This document shows, piece by piece, positions 44,559-53,635 of a stretch of 64,000 bases of DNA (position 1 is the stretch's first letter; every line of letters begins with the position of its first letter). Made by a program: the position numbers and the translations under genes. The stretch spans positions 3,615,802 through 3,679,801 of the forward strand of contig NZ_CP132480.1 of NCBI RefSeq assembly GCF_030770395.1, read 5' to 3'. Source of the DNA: Telluria beijingensis. GTDB taxonomy: Bacteria; Pseudomonadota; Gammaproteobacteria; Burkholderiales; Burkholderiaceae_D. The notes below the pieces were generated by a model. The model was not told where the DNA came from. It ran no database searches and saw only the letters and a list, made by a program, of their open reading frames with translations.

Positions 44559-46212
44559 TCTTATCCAGCGTCACCAGTCCGGTGTCGTTCGCGGCCCCCT
44601 CGCCGGGACCGCCCTGCTGCTCCCTGGCCCCGGCCGATTGCTCGCGCGTGAACACGATCTTCTGGGTCGGGAACGCGAAGTCGATGCCGGCCGCTTCCAG
44701 CCGCTCGTGGATCGTCAGCAGCAGGTTTTCGCGGATGATGACCTGGGTATCGAACTCGCGCACGTCGATGTACGAGAACACGTCGATATTGAAGGCGCGA
44801 TCGTTGATGCTGCCCAGCCGCGCGCGATGGCCCTCGGCCATGTTCTTCTGCTCGGTCAGCACCTGCTGGACGATGCTGATCGCTTCCTTCAGCTTGGCCG
44901 ACGAGGTACCGAGCGGCACCGCGATGGTCGGATTGAACAGGAAGCGGTCGCGCGCCGCGAAGTTCTCGATCTGGCGCGCCGACAGGTCGCCGTTGGGGAT
45001 CGTGACGACGGTGCGCTCGCCGGTGCGGATGCGGGTCGAGCGGATGCCCACGTCTTCCACGGTGCCGACCACGTCGCCGACCTTGATGAAGTCGCCCACC
45101 TGCAGCGGCTTGTCGGCGATCACGGTGACGCTGCCGACCAGGTTTTCCACCGTCTTCTGGGCGCCCAGCGCCAGCGCGATACCGCCGATACCGAGGGCCG
45201 CGATCCCGGTGGTGACGTCGATGCCGAAAGTGCCGAGGATGGCGATGCCCGAGAATATCAGCAACAGGATCTTGGCCGCGCGCCGCGCCAGCGTGATCAC
45301 GGCCACCACCTGGCGCCGCTGGCTGCGCTGCATGCGCGCGGTGGCCAGTTCGGCCACCGCGTCGATCAGGCGCAGGCCGAACCACACCAGCGCGATGACC
45401 GACACGATGCCGGTATAGCGCAGCAGGGTCGTGCGGGCGACGATCGACACCGGCAGCCGTTCGGCCCAGCTGTAGAACAGGCCGACCGCGATCAACAGGC
45501 TGGCCGGAGGCAGCGCCGCTTCCATGAAACGCACCAGCCCGTTGGCGGCGGCGTCGGGCACCAGCCGGCGCATGGCGGCGACGATCAGCGCCGCCACCGT
45601 CCACAGGCCGCCGAAGATCAGGATGCCCAGGCCGATCAGCATCGCCCAGTCCTTGAGCGGCGCGCCGGCAACGCTGAATTCGTTCTTGTCGGGCTCCTGC
45701 ACCACCGGTTCCTGGCGCGCCGCCTGCGCGACCTGGTCGATCGTCTCGCGCGCCACGCGCCAGACCTGGTGGTCGCCGTCCTGGCCGCGGGTCAGCAGGA
45801 TCGGCACCTTGCGGTCCTGGATGGTCAGCACGCCGACGTTCTCTTGCTCGGCCGGCAGGTCGTCGTCGATCTTGCCGATGGCCTCGTTCGACAGCACGAC
45901 GAAGGACTGCAGCGAACCGCCGTTGTCGAGCAGCGCGTGGAAGTTGCGGGCCTGGGTGATGGCATTCGTGCGCTGGCGATTGGTCCCGGCCGGCACGTCG
46001 AGGTACTGGGCGGCGCGGTCGTAATCAGGTTCGGCCAGGGCGGAAATCAGGCCCGACACCATCGAACGCGGCGTCTCGCGCTTGAGCGCGTCGGGGATGA
46101 CCTCTTCGGCCGGGGCCGCTTCTTCGGCCTGGCCGGCGGCATAGGCCGTGAGTGAAAGTGGCGTCGCCAAGGCGACGAGCAACAGGATCAGGAAACGTAA
46201 GTGAAGACGCAT
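44536..46212 (-). CDS. mechanosensitive ion channel of the MscS family
   Basis: A 558-residue protein: signal peptide (LRFLILLLVALATPLSLTAYAA), a periplasmic domain of about 200 residues, four or five helices, then the MscS pore helix and beta domain (IAALGIGGIALALGAQKTVENLVGSVTVIADKPLQVGDFIKVG) and the C-terminal alpha/beta domain. It belongs to the larger MscS-like channels with an extra N-terminal domain. It would protect against osmotic shock. The ATG at 46212 is chosen because it begins the signal peptide. Confidence 0.93.
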   Translation of the reverse strand: MRLHLRFLILLLVALATPLSLTAYAAGQAEEAAPAEEVIPDALKRETPRSMVSGLISALAEPDYDRAAQYLDVPAGTNRQRTNAITQARNFHALLDNGGSLQSFVVLSNEAIGKIDDDLPAEQENVGVLTIQDRKVPILLTRGQDGDHQVWRVARETIDQVAQAARQEPVVQEPDKNEFSVAGAPLKDWAMLIGLGILIFGGLWTVAALIVAAMRRLVPDAAANGLVRFMEAALPPASLLIAVGLFYSWAERLPVSIVARTTLLRYTGIVSVIALVWFGLRLIDAVAELATARMQRSQRRQVVAVITLARRAAKILLLIFSGIAILGTFGIDVTTGIAALGIGGIALALGAQKTVENLVGSVTVIADKPLQVGDFIKVGDVVGTVEDVGIRSTRIRTGERTVVTIPNGDLSARQIENFAARDRFLFNPTIAVPLGTSSAKLKEAISIVQQVLTEQKNMAEGHRARLGSINDRAFNIDVFSYIDVREFDTQVIIRENLLLTIHERLEAAGIDFAFPTQKIVFTREQSAGAREQQGGPGEGAANDTGLVTLDKTMPPPRA

Positions 46213-46338
46213 AAGCAAGTCGACTCCTCTGACTGGGCATCTGGCTGATGCGGTACAAAATGGTAGAAGCAGAAATTGAAAACGGACACCTGATGTCCGT
46301 TCAGCAAAGTCTAGCATCCGGCCGGGGCCGCCCCCACA

Positions 46339-48393
46339 CTATTGCCTTGCCTCCACCTTCAAGCCGGTCCAATGGGCGGCAAACGCCCATTTGTCGGCCA
46401 TCTCCTCGATGGCCTTGGCAGTCGGCTTGCCGGCGCCATGGCCGGCCTGGATGTCGATGCGCACCAGGTGCGGACGCGTGGCGGGGTCGGCCTCCTGCAG
46501 CGCCGCGATGTACTTGAAGGTATGGGCCGGCACGACCCGGTCGTCGGTATCGGCCGTGGTGGCGAGGATGGCCGGATAGCGCTTGCCGGCCGCCACATTG
46601 TGGTAGGGCGAGTAGGCCAGCAGGGTGCGGAACGGCGCCTCGACAGCCGGGTCGCCGAACTCGCCCATCCACAGGCGTCCGCCCGTGAATCGGGCGAAGC
46701 GCAGCATGTCCATCACGCCGACGCCCGGCAAGGCCGCCGCGAACAGCTCGGGACGCTGGTTGACGACCGCGCCCACCAGCAGGCCGCCGCCCGATTCGCC
46801 GTGGATCGCCAGGCCGTCCGGGGTCACGATCCGCTCGGCGTGCAGATACTCGGCGGCGGCAATAAAGTCGTCGAAGGTGGCCTGCTTGTTGTCCCCGCGC
46901 GCTGCGGCATGCCAGGCCTTGCCGTATTCACCCCCGCCGCGGATATTGGCGATCGCCACCACCCCGCCCTGCTCGATCCAGGCCAGCAGGGTCGGCTCGT
47001 AGAACGAGACCATGCTGATGCCGAAGGCGCCGTAGCCGTGCAGCAGGGTCGGCGCCGGACCAGTCACGTCGCTGCGCCGGATCAGGAACATCGGCACCCG
47101 GGTGCCGTCCTTCGACGCATAGAAGCGCTGTTCGACCGCGATGTGCGCCAGGTCGGCGTCGACGGTCGGCGCCGCCCACACGGCGGCCGTATTGGCGGCA
47201 ACGTCGTAGCGAAGAATCGTGGTCGGCGCATTGAAGCTGGTGAACACGAAGAAGGCTTCATTGACGTCCGGATGCCCCTGGAAGCCGCCCGCGCTGCCGA
47301 TGCCGGGCAGCGGGACGACGCCATCCGGCCTGCCATCGAGCGTAAAGCGTCGCAGCTCGGTCTTGACGTCGGCCAGGTAGGTACCAACCAGGCGGCCGCC
47401 GACCAGGCGTGCATCGCCCAGCACGGCGCTGTCTTCGGGCACCAGTGGGCGCGGCGCGGCCTCGGGGTCGGCCAGGTCGAGGGTCGCGATCCGGCGCCGC
47501 TCGGCGCCGTCGCTGGTCAGCAGGTAGAGCGTATCGCCGGCGACGTCGAGCGGCGACCACTCGGCGTCGAAGTGATCGACCACGGTGCGCGCCGGCCAGC
47601 GTTCATCCGCGAGGTCGATGACGACCAGGCTGTTGGCCTGGACGCCGGGGGTGGACGTAATCAGCGCGTAGCGCCCGTCCCTCGTCACTTCGATGAAGTG
47701 CAACAGCTCGGGTCGATCCGGCGTCGCATACAGCAGCCGGTCGCTCTCTTGCGGCGTGCCCAGTCGGTGGAAATAGACGGCGTGGCCGGCCAGCGCGGCA
47801 TCGCCCGCCGTCGGCTCGGGATAGCGCGTATAGAAGAAGCCGGCGCCGTCCGCCGCCCAGGCGATCGTCGTGAAGCGCGCCCAGGCGAGTTCGTCGCCGA
47901 GCACATCGCCGCTGGCGACATCGATCACGCGAATCGTGCGCCAGTCGGCGCCATCCTGCTGCACCGCATAGGCCAGCAAGGCGCCGTCATCCGATGGCGC
48001 CCACTCGGCCAGGGCAAGCGTGCCATGCTCGGACCAGGCATTCGGGTCGATCAGCACCTGGTCGCGGCCGTCGACGCCATCGCGCACCAGCAGCGCGGCC
48101 TGGTTCTCGAGGCCGGGATTGCGGGTATAGAAATAGCGGCCGCCGCGCTCGCGCGGGACCGTGAATTTCTCGTGGTCCTGCAGCGCCTTCAGGCGCGCGC
48201 GAAAGACCTCGCGGCCGGGCAGGTTCGCCAGGCAGGTCTGGGTTGCGGCGTTTTGCTCCACGATCCAGGCCGCGACCTCGCGGTCGCTACGGGCATCGGC
48301 TTCCAGCCAGCGATAGGGGTCGGCGACCCGGTGGCCGAACATGGTATCGACGACGTCGACGCGGCGGGTGGCGGGATAGACGGGTACATGCAT
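46339..48393 (-). CDS. prolyl oligopeptidase family serine peptidase (S9)
   Basis: A 684-residue enzyme, full length for prolyl oligopeptidase. An N-terminal DPYRWLEADARSDREVAAW leads into a beta-propeller region, then the hydrolase domain with the nucleophile in HGESGGGL (Ser534), the Asp region TADTDDRVV (about 615-618) and His652 in AGHGAG. There is no signal peptide, so it is probably cytoplasmic and cleaves short proline peptides. It lies 13 nt downstream of the TetR-type regulator and is probably under its control. Confidence 0.94.
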   Translation of the reverse strand: MHVPVYPATRRVDVVDTMFGHRVADPYRWLEADARSDREVAAWIVEQNAATQTCLANLPGREVFRARLKALQDHEKFTVPRERGGRYFYTRNPGLENQAALLVRDGVDGRDQVLIDPNAWSEHGTLALAEWAPSDDGALLAYAVQQDGADWRTIRVIDVASGDVLGDELAWARFTTIAWAADGAGFFYTRYPEPTAGDAALAGHAVYFHRLGTPQESDRLLYATPDRPELLHFIEVTRDGRYALITSTPGVQANSLVVIDLADERWPARTVVDHFDAEWSPLDVAGDTLYLLTSDGAERRRIATLDLADPEAAPRPLVPEDSAVLGDARLVGGRLVGTYLADVKTELRRFTLDGRPDGVVPLPGIGSAGGFQGHPDVNEAFFVFTSFNAPTTILRYDVAANTAAVWAAPTVDADLAHIAVEQRFYASKDGTRVPMFLIRRSDVTGPAPTLLHGYGAFGISMVSFYEPTLLAWIEQGGVVAIANIRGGGEYGKAWHAAARGDNKQATFDDFIAAAEYLHAERIVTPDGLAIHGESGGGLLVGAVVNQRPELFAAALPGVGVMDMLRFARFTGGRLWMGEFGDPAVEAPFRTLLAYSPYHNVAAGKRYPAILATTADTDDRVVPAHTFKYIAALQEADPATRPHLVRIDIQAGHGAGKPTAKAIEEMADKWAFAAHWTGLKVEARQ

Positions 48394-48406
48394 GGCTGCT
48401 CTCCTT

Positions 48407-49012
48407 TCAGGTGGTGACCGGATCGCAGATCGGCAGCGTGCTGGCCGCGCGGATGGCGCGGGCCAGGCGTTCGATCACGTCCTGGATGGTGAAGGCCTGG
48501 CGGTGCCGCACGGCGGCGATGCTGATGGTCTCGTCGACCACGCGGATCGCGGCCATGACGGTGGCGGCGCACAGCCGCACCTCGGCGTCCTTGCTGGAAC
48601 GCTCCAGGCGTTCGGCGACGACCGCGGCCAACGCCTCTTCGGCGCGCTGGACGGACATCAACCAGGCGCAGCGCAGGTCCGGCTCGTCCGGCAGCAGGGC
48701 CAGCAGGCGCACGGCCAGCACGTCGTCGGCCAGCTCTTGCGCCGAGCGCCGTTCGGCGCCCAGGCAGGCCTGCAGCCACGCCTCGATCGAAACGGTGCGC
48801 GGCCAGTCCCGCAGCAGCGCGATGAACCGGAGCGAGGTCGCGTCGAACAGCGGCTCGACGCAGCTTTCCTTGTTGCGAAAATAACGCCACACCGTGCGCT
48901 TCGACAGGCCTGCCGCGGCGGCGATGTCGTCGCCGCTGGCGCCGGCCACGCCACGCTCCACGAACAGCCGGGCCGCGTGGCGCGATACGTCCAGTCTTGC
49001 TGCCTGCTGCAT
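48407..49012 (-). CDS. TetR family transcriptional regulator
   Basis: A 201-residue regulator with the TetR helix-turn-helix near the N-terminus (AARLFVERGVAGASGDDIAAAAGLSKRTVWRYFRNKESCVEPLF). The ligand-binding part is helical with LLALLPDEPDLRCAWLMSVQRAEEAL. The ATG at 49012 has a consensus AGGAGG 4 nt upstream; an earlier GTG at 49027 lies before that site. A 31-bp dyad operator sits 13 nt before this start, so autoregulation and control of the S9 peptidase gene are likely. Confidence 0.93.
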   Translation of the reverse strand: MQQAARLDVSRHAARLFVERGVAGASGDDIAAAAGLSKRTVWRYFRNKESCVEPLFDATSLRFIALLRDWPRTVSIEAWLQACLGAERRSAQELADDVLAVRLLALLPDEPDLRCAWLMSVQRAEEALAAVVAERLERSSKDAEVRLCAATVMAAIRVVDETISIAAVRHRQAFTIQDVIERLARAIRAASTLPICDPVTT

Positions 49013-49024
49013 CGAACCTCCTAT

Positions 49025-49055
49025 CACTAAGTGACGTTAAATATGTCACTTAGTG
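49025..49055. promoter_or_regulatory. TetR-type operator dyad
   Basis: CACTAAGTGAC (49025-49035) and its exact reverse complement GTCACTTAGTG (49045-49055) flank a 9-nt spacer. Each arm itself contains the palindrome CACT-A/T-AGTG. A perfect 11-bp inverted repeat directly before a TetR gene is a strong operator candidate. Confidence 0.82.
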
Positions 49056-49086
49056 CCAGCGCTGTCAAATGACCAGGCTATCGTGC

Positions 49087-49659
49087 TCAGTCGCGCTTGC
49101 GGCGGCGCGCCAGCAGCAGGCCGGCCATCAGCGGCAGCATCATGGCCACGGTCGACGGTTCCGGCACCTGCGCCACGATCGAGAAGCTGTCGCCGGCCGA
49201 CAGCCCGGTGGTGTCGAGCAGCCAGTCGCTGCTGCCGTCGACCAGGGTCGGATTGCCGAACAACAGATCGGTCGTTTCGCCCAGGGGGAACTTGACGACG
49301 GCGGTGTTGCTCGTATGGCTGGCCTGGGCGCCCGAGAACGAGTCCACGCTGCCCGGCGCCGCATAGCCGATGCCTTGCAGGACGAAGCTGAACTGGTACA
49401 TCGACAGGCCCACCAGGTTGCGCACGATGGCGTTGAAGCTCAGCGGGCCGGCCAGGTCGCCTTCTTCCAGCACGAAGTTCAGGGTGGTGGTGCTGAAATC
49501 GTGCAGGTCGAGGTCGAACGACACGAGGCCGGCCTCGCTGTAGTCGGTCACGCTATTGGCGCCCGTGCTGCCGGTCAGGATGACGGCATTGGCGGAGCCC
49601 GAAAAGGCCAGCGCGCTGATGGCGATGGCGGCGGCGACGGCGAATTTATTCATGCTCAT
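49087..49659 (-). CDS. PEP-CTERM sorting domain protein
   Basis: A 190-residue exported protein. Signal peptide ends at SGSANA; a beta-rich middle lacks known enzyme motifs; the C-terminus is the PEP-CTERM tag VPEPSTVAMMLPLMAGLLLA followed by RRRKRD. Such proteins are processed by an exosortase and linked to exopolysaccharide production. No exosortase is in the window. It lies 27 nt after the PhoX gene on the same strand, so the two are likely one transcript. Confidence 0.93.
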   Translation of the reverse strand: MSMNKFAVAAAIAISALAFSGSANAVILTGSTGANSVTDYSEAGLVSFDLDLHDFSTTTLNFVLEEGDLAGPLSFNAIVRNLVGLSMYQFSFVLQGIGYAAPGSVDSFSGAQASHTSNTAVVKFPLGETTDLLFGNPTLVDGSSDWLLDTTGLSAGDSFSIVAQVPEPSTVAMMLPLMAGLLLARRRKRD

Positions 49660-49686
49660 GATTGGTTTCCCTTATTGGATTGACGG

Positions 49687-51180
49687 TTACAGCGGTCCCT
49701 TGGCCCACGGACCGGTGATCGCGAACGTCACGCCCGGGGTCTGGATGTTGACGAACAGGTGGCGGCCGGTCGGGTCGAAGCAGGCGCCGGCGAATTCGTT
49801 GCCGCGCTGGTCGCCGGCGAGCGAGGCCAGCTTGCCGGCCCCCTGCAATTGCGCCGCGGTGACGTTGATATTGTTCTTGGCGAAGATGTAGGCATCGCCG
49901 GCGCTCGTCAGGCCCATCAGGCGCTGGCCGTAGCCGAAGTGGTCGGTGATGGCGCTCGACGAATCCTCGCAGATCAGGATCGCGTTGCGCGGGCTGACGG
50001 TCAGGTTGTCGCCCATATTGCCCACCAATTGGCTCGGGCTCGAGTAGATGCATGTGAGGACCTGGCTGGCCAGGTCGAGTTCCCAGATCGCGCCGCGGCT
50101 GACCGGACCGCCCGAGGTGTCCATCACGTACATCTTGCCCTGGGCATACCAGATGCCTTCGCCGCGGTTCATGCGCAGCGCGCCCTTGGTCCAGCCCTGC
50201 ACGAAAGGCCCGGCGGCGCCCGTGATCGTCTGGCCGTTGGGGCCGGTGGCGTTGCCGCGATTGGCGTCCGGGTTGGCGATCGATACCCACTCCAGCTCAT
50301 AGGTGTCGTCGACCGACGCGACCGCCAGGTTGACGTTGTTGCGGCCCTTGACCTTGGCCATCTCGAGCACGCCGCCCATGGCCAGCGAACCTGGCGCGCC
50401 GGTCTTGATGTCCGGGATATAGCGATAGAAGCCCGACTTGCCCGACGAATCCTCGGTCAGGTAGACGTTGCAGTTGGTCGGATCGACGGCGGCAGCCTCG
50501 TGCGCGTAGCGGCCCATATTGACGATCGGCTGGCCGCTGACCTGTTGCGGATCGGCCGTCACCTCGAACACATAGCCGTGCTTCTTGCCGCCGGCGCTGA
50601 CGGTGTCGGAGCCGATCTCTTCGCAGGTCAGCCAGGTGCCCCAGGGCGTGATGCCGCCGGCACAGTTCTGCTGGGTACCGCCCAGGCTCGGGGTCATGCT
50701 AATCCAGTTACCGTCGCGGAACACCAGATTGGTGGTGCCGCCGCAGGAACGGTTGACCGAGCTGTTGCTCACATTGCCGGTGTCGTAGAGGCCAAAGGCG
50801 TTGATGAAATTGCTAGCGGCACTACCGCTGATTTCATGATTGCGCACCAACACCTGCTCGGTGCTGCGGCCGACCTTGCGGGTGACGATCACGCCCATGC
50901 CGTCGTGGCCGCCCGGGCAGGGACGGCCATCGCTCATCGTGTCGCCGCGCCAGCCGTAGCTCTTGTAGCTGAAGCCGGGCGGCAGTTGCAGCAGCGGCAA
51001 GCCGGTGCTCAGGTCGTTCACCGGGGCGATCGGGCCATACGGGCTGTCGACCAGGGCGGTATTGCCGTTGGCGGCGGCCGCCTCGCGCGCGTGCAGGGCG
51101 GCGAAGGCGCCGACGAAAGGCAGTGCGGACATGCTCTTGAGCAGGTTGCGCCGCGACGGCGACATATCGTGTTCGTTCAT
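49687..51180 (-). CDS. PhoX family alkaline phosphatase-like protein
   Basis: A 497-residue exported protein. The N-terminus SPSRRNLLKSMSALPFVGAF is a twin-arginine signal. The body contains RCGGTTNLVFRDG-like and GGITPWGTWLTCEEIG, GRYAHEAAAVDP, VYLTEDSSGKSGFYRYIP and NAILICEDSSS, the pattern of PhoX/DUF839 beta-propeller phosphatases that need calcium and iron. It would release phosphate from organic esters in the periplasm or outside. It is upstream of a PEP-CTERM gene, an unusual partner. Confidence 0.88.
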   Translation of the reverse strand: MNEHDMSPSRRNLLKSMSALPFVGAFAALHAREAAAANGNTALVDSPYGPIAPVNDLSTGLPLLQLPPGFSYKSYGWRGDTMSDGRPCPGGHDGMGVIVTRKVGRSTEQVLVRNHEISGSAASNFINAFGLYDTGNVSNSSVNRSCGGTTNLVFRDGNWISMTPSLGGTQQNCAGGITPWGTWLTCEEIGSDTVSAGGKKHGYVFEVTADPQQVSGQPIVNMGRYAHEAAAVDPTNCNVYLTEDSSGKSGFYRYIPDIKTGAPGSLAMGGVLEMAKVKGRNNVNLAVASVDDTYELEWVSIANPDANRGNATGPNGQTITGAAGPFVQGWTKGALRMNRGEGIWYAQGKMYVMDTSGGPVSRGAIWELDLASQVLTCIYSSPSQLVGNMGDNLTVSPRNAILICEDSSSAITDHFGYGQRLMGLTSAGDAYIFAKNNINVTAAQLQGAGKLASLAGDQRGNEFAGACFDPTGRHLFVNIQTPGVTFAITGPWAKGPL

Positions 51181-51501
51181 GCTGAGTTCCTCGAAGAGTA
51201 GGATCGGGCCGGTGGTCCGGCGTCTGGTGTCGTTGGCTGGCGCCCGTGAAACTGGGGAAATGGGCCCGCCTGGTCCCTGCCACCCCCGGCATGGACTGAT
51301 GCATTAAAACAAACAAAAATGTCAAATCCATGACGACAAAAAGACAATAATCATGTATTCGCGATACGATAAATACGCCGCGATGTCATGCACCATGGAT
51401 GTGAGCCGTATGCACGGGACGCCGTAGCCGCCGCCGCGCCAAAGGGGCTAGAATCGCTGCTTCCTGCTCAACAGTTCTTGCATGACAAGACGCGATTCAC
51501 C
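51181..51501. other. intergenic region between phoX-like gene and ubiA
   Basis: A 321-nt gap holding the start regions of two divergent genes. The part near 51300-51360 is AT-rich. A perfect TTGACA lies on the minus strand near 51325, but no -10 fits at the right distance. I looked for Pho-box direct repeats and found none convincing. No further gene is seen. Confidence 0.5.
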
Positions 51502-52356
51502 ATGAACAAGCTGGCGCTCTATTTCCGCCTGGTCCGGGCCGACAAGCCGATCGGCATCCTCCTGCTGCTGTGGCCTACCCTGTGGGCACTCTGGATGGCT
51601 TCCGGCGGCGTGCCGGACCTGCAGATCCTGGCGATCTTTATCATCGGCACGGCCCTGATGCGGTCCGCCGGCTGCGCCATCAACGACTATGCCGACCGCG
51701 ACTTCGACCGCCACGTCAAGCGCACCGTCGACCGCCCGCTCACCAGCGGCAAGATCAGCGGCAAGGAAGCGGTGATGGTAGCGGCGGTGCTGGCCATCGT
51801 CTCGTTCCTGTTGATCCTGCCGCTGAACACGCTGACCAAGCAGCTGTCGGTGGTGGCGGTGGTGGTGGCCGGCACCTATCCCTATTTCAAACGCTTCTTC
51901 GCGATCCCGCAGGCCTATCTCGGCATCGCCTTCGGCTTCGGCATCCCGATGGGCTTTGCCGCCGTGCAGGGCCAGGTGCCGGCCGTGGCCTGGTGGCTGC
52001 TGGTGGCGAATGTGTTCTGGGCCGTGGCCTACGACACCGCCTACGCCATGGTCGACCGCGACGACGACCTCAAGCTCGGCATGCGTACCTCGGCCATCAC
52101 CTTCGGCCGCTTCGACGTGGCCGCGATCATGCTGTGCTACGGCGCCTCGCTGGCGATCCTGCTGCTGTGCGGCTGGTCGCTGGGCCTGCGCTGGTGGTTC
52201 GTCGGCGGCATCGTGGCGGCGGGTTGCATCGCCCTGTACCACTACACCCTGATCCGCGATCGCGACCGCATGAAGTGCTTCAAGGCCTTCCGTCACAACA
52301 ACTGGCTGGGGGCCGCACTGTTCATTGGTGTCGCGCTCGACTATGCATTAGGTTAA
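51502..52356 (+). CDS. ubiA: 4-hydroxybenzoate octaprenyltransferase
   Basis: A 284-residue prenyltransferase with nine helices. Asp-rich motif 1 is [23 protein letters not shown] (about residues 69-90) and motif 2 is [21 protein letters not shown]. It attaches the polyprenyl tail to 4-hydroxybenzoate in ubiquinone synthesis. An in-frame extension to 51388 is unconserved; the ATG at 51502 begins the family N-terminus [18 protein letters not shown]. It is followed by the YqjD-like set. Confidence 0.96.
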   Translation: MNKLALYFRLVRADKPIGILLLLWPTLWALWMASGGVPDLQILAIFIIGTALMRSAGCAINDYADRDFDRHVKRTVDRPLTSGKISGKEAVMVAAVLAIVSFLLILPLNTLTKQLSVVAVVVAGTYPYFKRFFAIPQAYLGIAFGFGIPMGFAAVQGQVPAVAWWLLVANVFWAVAYDTAYAMVDRDDDLKLGMRTSAITFGRFDVAAIMLCYGASLAILLLCGWSLGLRWWFVGGIVAAGCIALYHYTLIRDRDRMKCFKAFRHNNWLGAALFIGVALDYALG

Positions 52357-52400
52357 TATTGTCCAAAAGGCATTCACCCACCACACACAAGAGGCCCACG

Positions 52401-52721
52401 ATGATCGAAAAAATCCCGACCCAGACCGGCACCCGCGACCAACTGGTCAGCGACCTGAAGACCGTGATCCACGACGCCGAATCCTGGCTGCGCAACGGCG
52501 GCCAGCTGACCGGCGAAGAGCTGAAGGCGGCGAAGGTCAAGTTCGAACAGACCCTGGCGTCGGCCAAGACCAGCCTGATCCACGCCGAAGAAACCGTGGT
52601 CGAGCGCACCAAGGTCGCCGCCAAGGCCACCGACGAGTACGTCAAGGACAATCCATGGAAGTCGGTCGGCCTGGGCGCCGCGATCGGCGTCGTGATCGGC
52701 ATGCTGATCGCCCGTAAATAA
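52401..52721 (+). CDS. DUF883 family protein (YqjD/ElaB-like)
   Basis: A 106-residue protein: a helical soluble part (RDQLVSDLKTVIHDAESWLR, VVERTKVAAKATDEYVKDNP) followed by a C-terminal membrane helix with WKSVGLGAAIGVVIGMLIARK. This is the DUF883 pattern of YqjD, ElaB and YgaM, inner-membrane proteins that in E. coli bind ribosomes in stationary phase. It is the first of three small membrane-associated genes. Confidence 0.92.
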   Translation: MIEKIPTQTGTRDQLVSDLKTVIHDAESWLRNGGQLTGEELKAAKVKFEQTLASAKTSLIHAEETVVERTKVAAKATDEYVKDNPWKSVGLGAAIGVVIGMLIARK

Positions 52722-52736
52722 GACCAAAGGACGACA

Positions 52737-53120
52737 ATGACGCTTTCCGCGACCGTCGGAAGAATCGGGGCCAACCTGCTCGCCATGGTGCGGACACGGT
52801 TGGAACTGGCAGCGATCGAGCTGCAGGAGGAAACGCATCGCCTGGTCGGCTACCTGGCCTGGGGCGTCGCAGCCGCCTTCTTCGCGGTGGTCGCGGTGCT
52901 GCTGGCGATCCTGTTCGTGCTGGTCCTGTTCTGGGACACCCATCGCCTGCTGGCGATCGGCGGCATGACCGGATTGTTCGCCCTGCTCGGCCTGCTCGCC
53001 TACTTCAAGGTGCGCGGCGACCTGGCGACCCGTCCGCCGCTCATGGCCGCCACGCTGGCCGAACTGCGCAAGGATGCGCAAGCCGTCAAGGGAGAACCGA
53101 TCGATGAGCAGCAAGCTTGA
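52737..53120 (+). CDS. phage holin family protein (YqjE-like)
   Basis: A 127-residue protein with two membrane helices (GYLAWGVAAAFFAVVAVLLAILFVLVLFW and LAIGGMTGLFALLGLLAYF). NLLAMVRTRLELAAIELQEE is a YqjE-family N-terminus. Despite the family name it is not a prophage gene here; it belongs with the DUF883 gene in the yqjDEK arrangement. It follows that gene by 15 nt and overlaps the next by 17 nt. Confidence 0.9.
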   Translation: MTLSATVGRIGANLLAMVRTRLELAAIELQEETHRLVGYLAWGVAAAFFAVVAVLLAILFVLVLFWDTHRLLAIGGMTGLFALLGLLAYFKVRGDLATRPPLMAATLAELRKDAQAVKGEPIDEQQA

Positions 53121-53403
53121 ACTGGAAGCGCGGCGCCGGCTGCTGGCCGCGCAATGCGCCGAACAGCGCGCCATGATGGCGCACGACGTGGCGCTGCTGC
53201 GCCATCCGGCCGAGATGGGCGGCGCCACGGGCTACGTGGCGCAGCACAAGACGGCTTTCCTGACCGCTGCCGGCCTGGGACTGGGTTTCCTGGTCACCAA
53301 GCCGAAGTGGGTGGTCGGCGCCGTGACCGGCGCCATCTCGGCCTACAAACTGGCGCAGCAGGTGTTGCCGGTGCTGGGGTGGAGGAAGTTCGAGGTTCAC
53401 TGA
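53104..53403 (+). CDS. YqjK-like small protein
   Basis: A 99-residue protein: a basic helix at the start (LELEARRRLLAAQCAEQRAMMA), HPAEMGGATGYVAQHKTAFLTAAGLGLGF, and a hydrophobic end (VVGAVTGAISAYKLAQQVLPVLGW). Length, position and composition fit the third member of yqjDEK, but sequence conservation in this family is low. It starts inside the YqjE-like gene, so translation is coupled. Confidence 0.78.
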   Translation: MSSKLELEARRRLLAAQCAEQRAMMAHDVALLRHPAEMGGATGYVAQHKTAFLTAAGLGLGFLVTKPKWVVGAVTGAISAYKLAQQVLPVLGWRKFEVH

Positions 53404-53444
53404 GCGGCGGCATACCTGCGGATTTTTGTAAAAAAAACTGCGCC

Positions 53445-53476
53445 AGAATGAAGAAAAATAAGATTTTCTTCGTTCT
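53445..53476. repeat. AT-rich 13-bp hairpin after the YqjK-like gene
   Basis: AGAATGAAGAAAA (53445-53457) pairs with TTTTCTTCGTTCT (53464-53476) with one G-T wobble around a 6-nt loop. It lies 42 nt after the stop. It lacks a following T-run on the plus strand, so it may act as an mRNA 3' end rather than a classical terminator. Confidence 0.6.
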
Positions 53477-53508
53477 AGTAAAGAAAAGTAGCCTTGATCG
53501 GCAATGTC

Positions 53509-53620
53509 GTAGAGTGGACGGGTTCCCCGTCCACGCGGTGATGGTTGGCCGCCAGATCATCCGGCGCGAGAGCGGAGCATATAACCATCACCGCGTGGAC
53601 GGCGGAGCCGTCCACCCTAC
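53509..53620. repeat. inverted pair of REP-like elements (REPIN)
   Basis: Copy 1 at 53509-53546 and copy 2 at 53583-53620 on the other strand are 38 nt each. The outer 12+ bases match (CACGCGGTGATGGTT end). Each has an internal stem: GTGGACGGG/CCCGTCCAC in copy 1, GTGGACGGC/GCCGTCCAC in copy 2. The compensating change shows the hairpin is under selection. Confidence 0.85.
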
Positions 53621-53635
53621 CGGCGAACGCAGTGC

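Noticed and set aside
46342..48417. Plus-strand open frame of 691 codons opposite the S9 peptidase
   Set aside because: It is a GC-driven shadow: composition is Arg/Gly/Ala/His-rich without domain motifs, while the minus strand encodes a complete peptidase with its catalytic triad.
51181..51501. Pho box upstream of the PhoX-like gene
   Set aside because: TGTCGTCATG and TTGACAT occur on the minus strand, but the repeat match and spacing are poor.
52737..53120. Prophage holin
   Set aside because: The family name is misleading. The gene sits in a yqjD-yqjE-yqjK-like set with no phage genes around.
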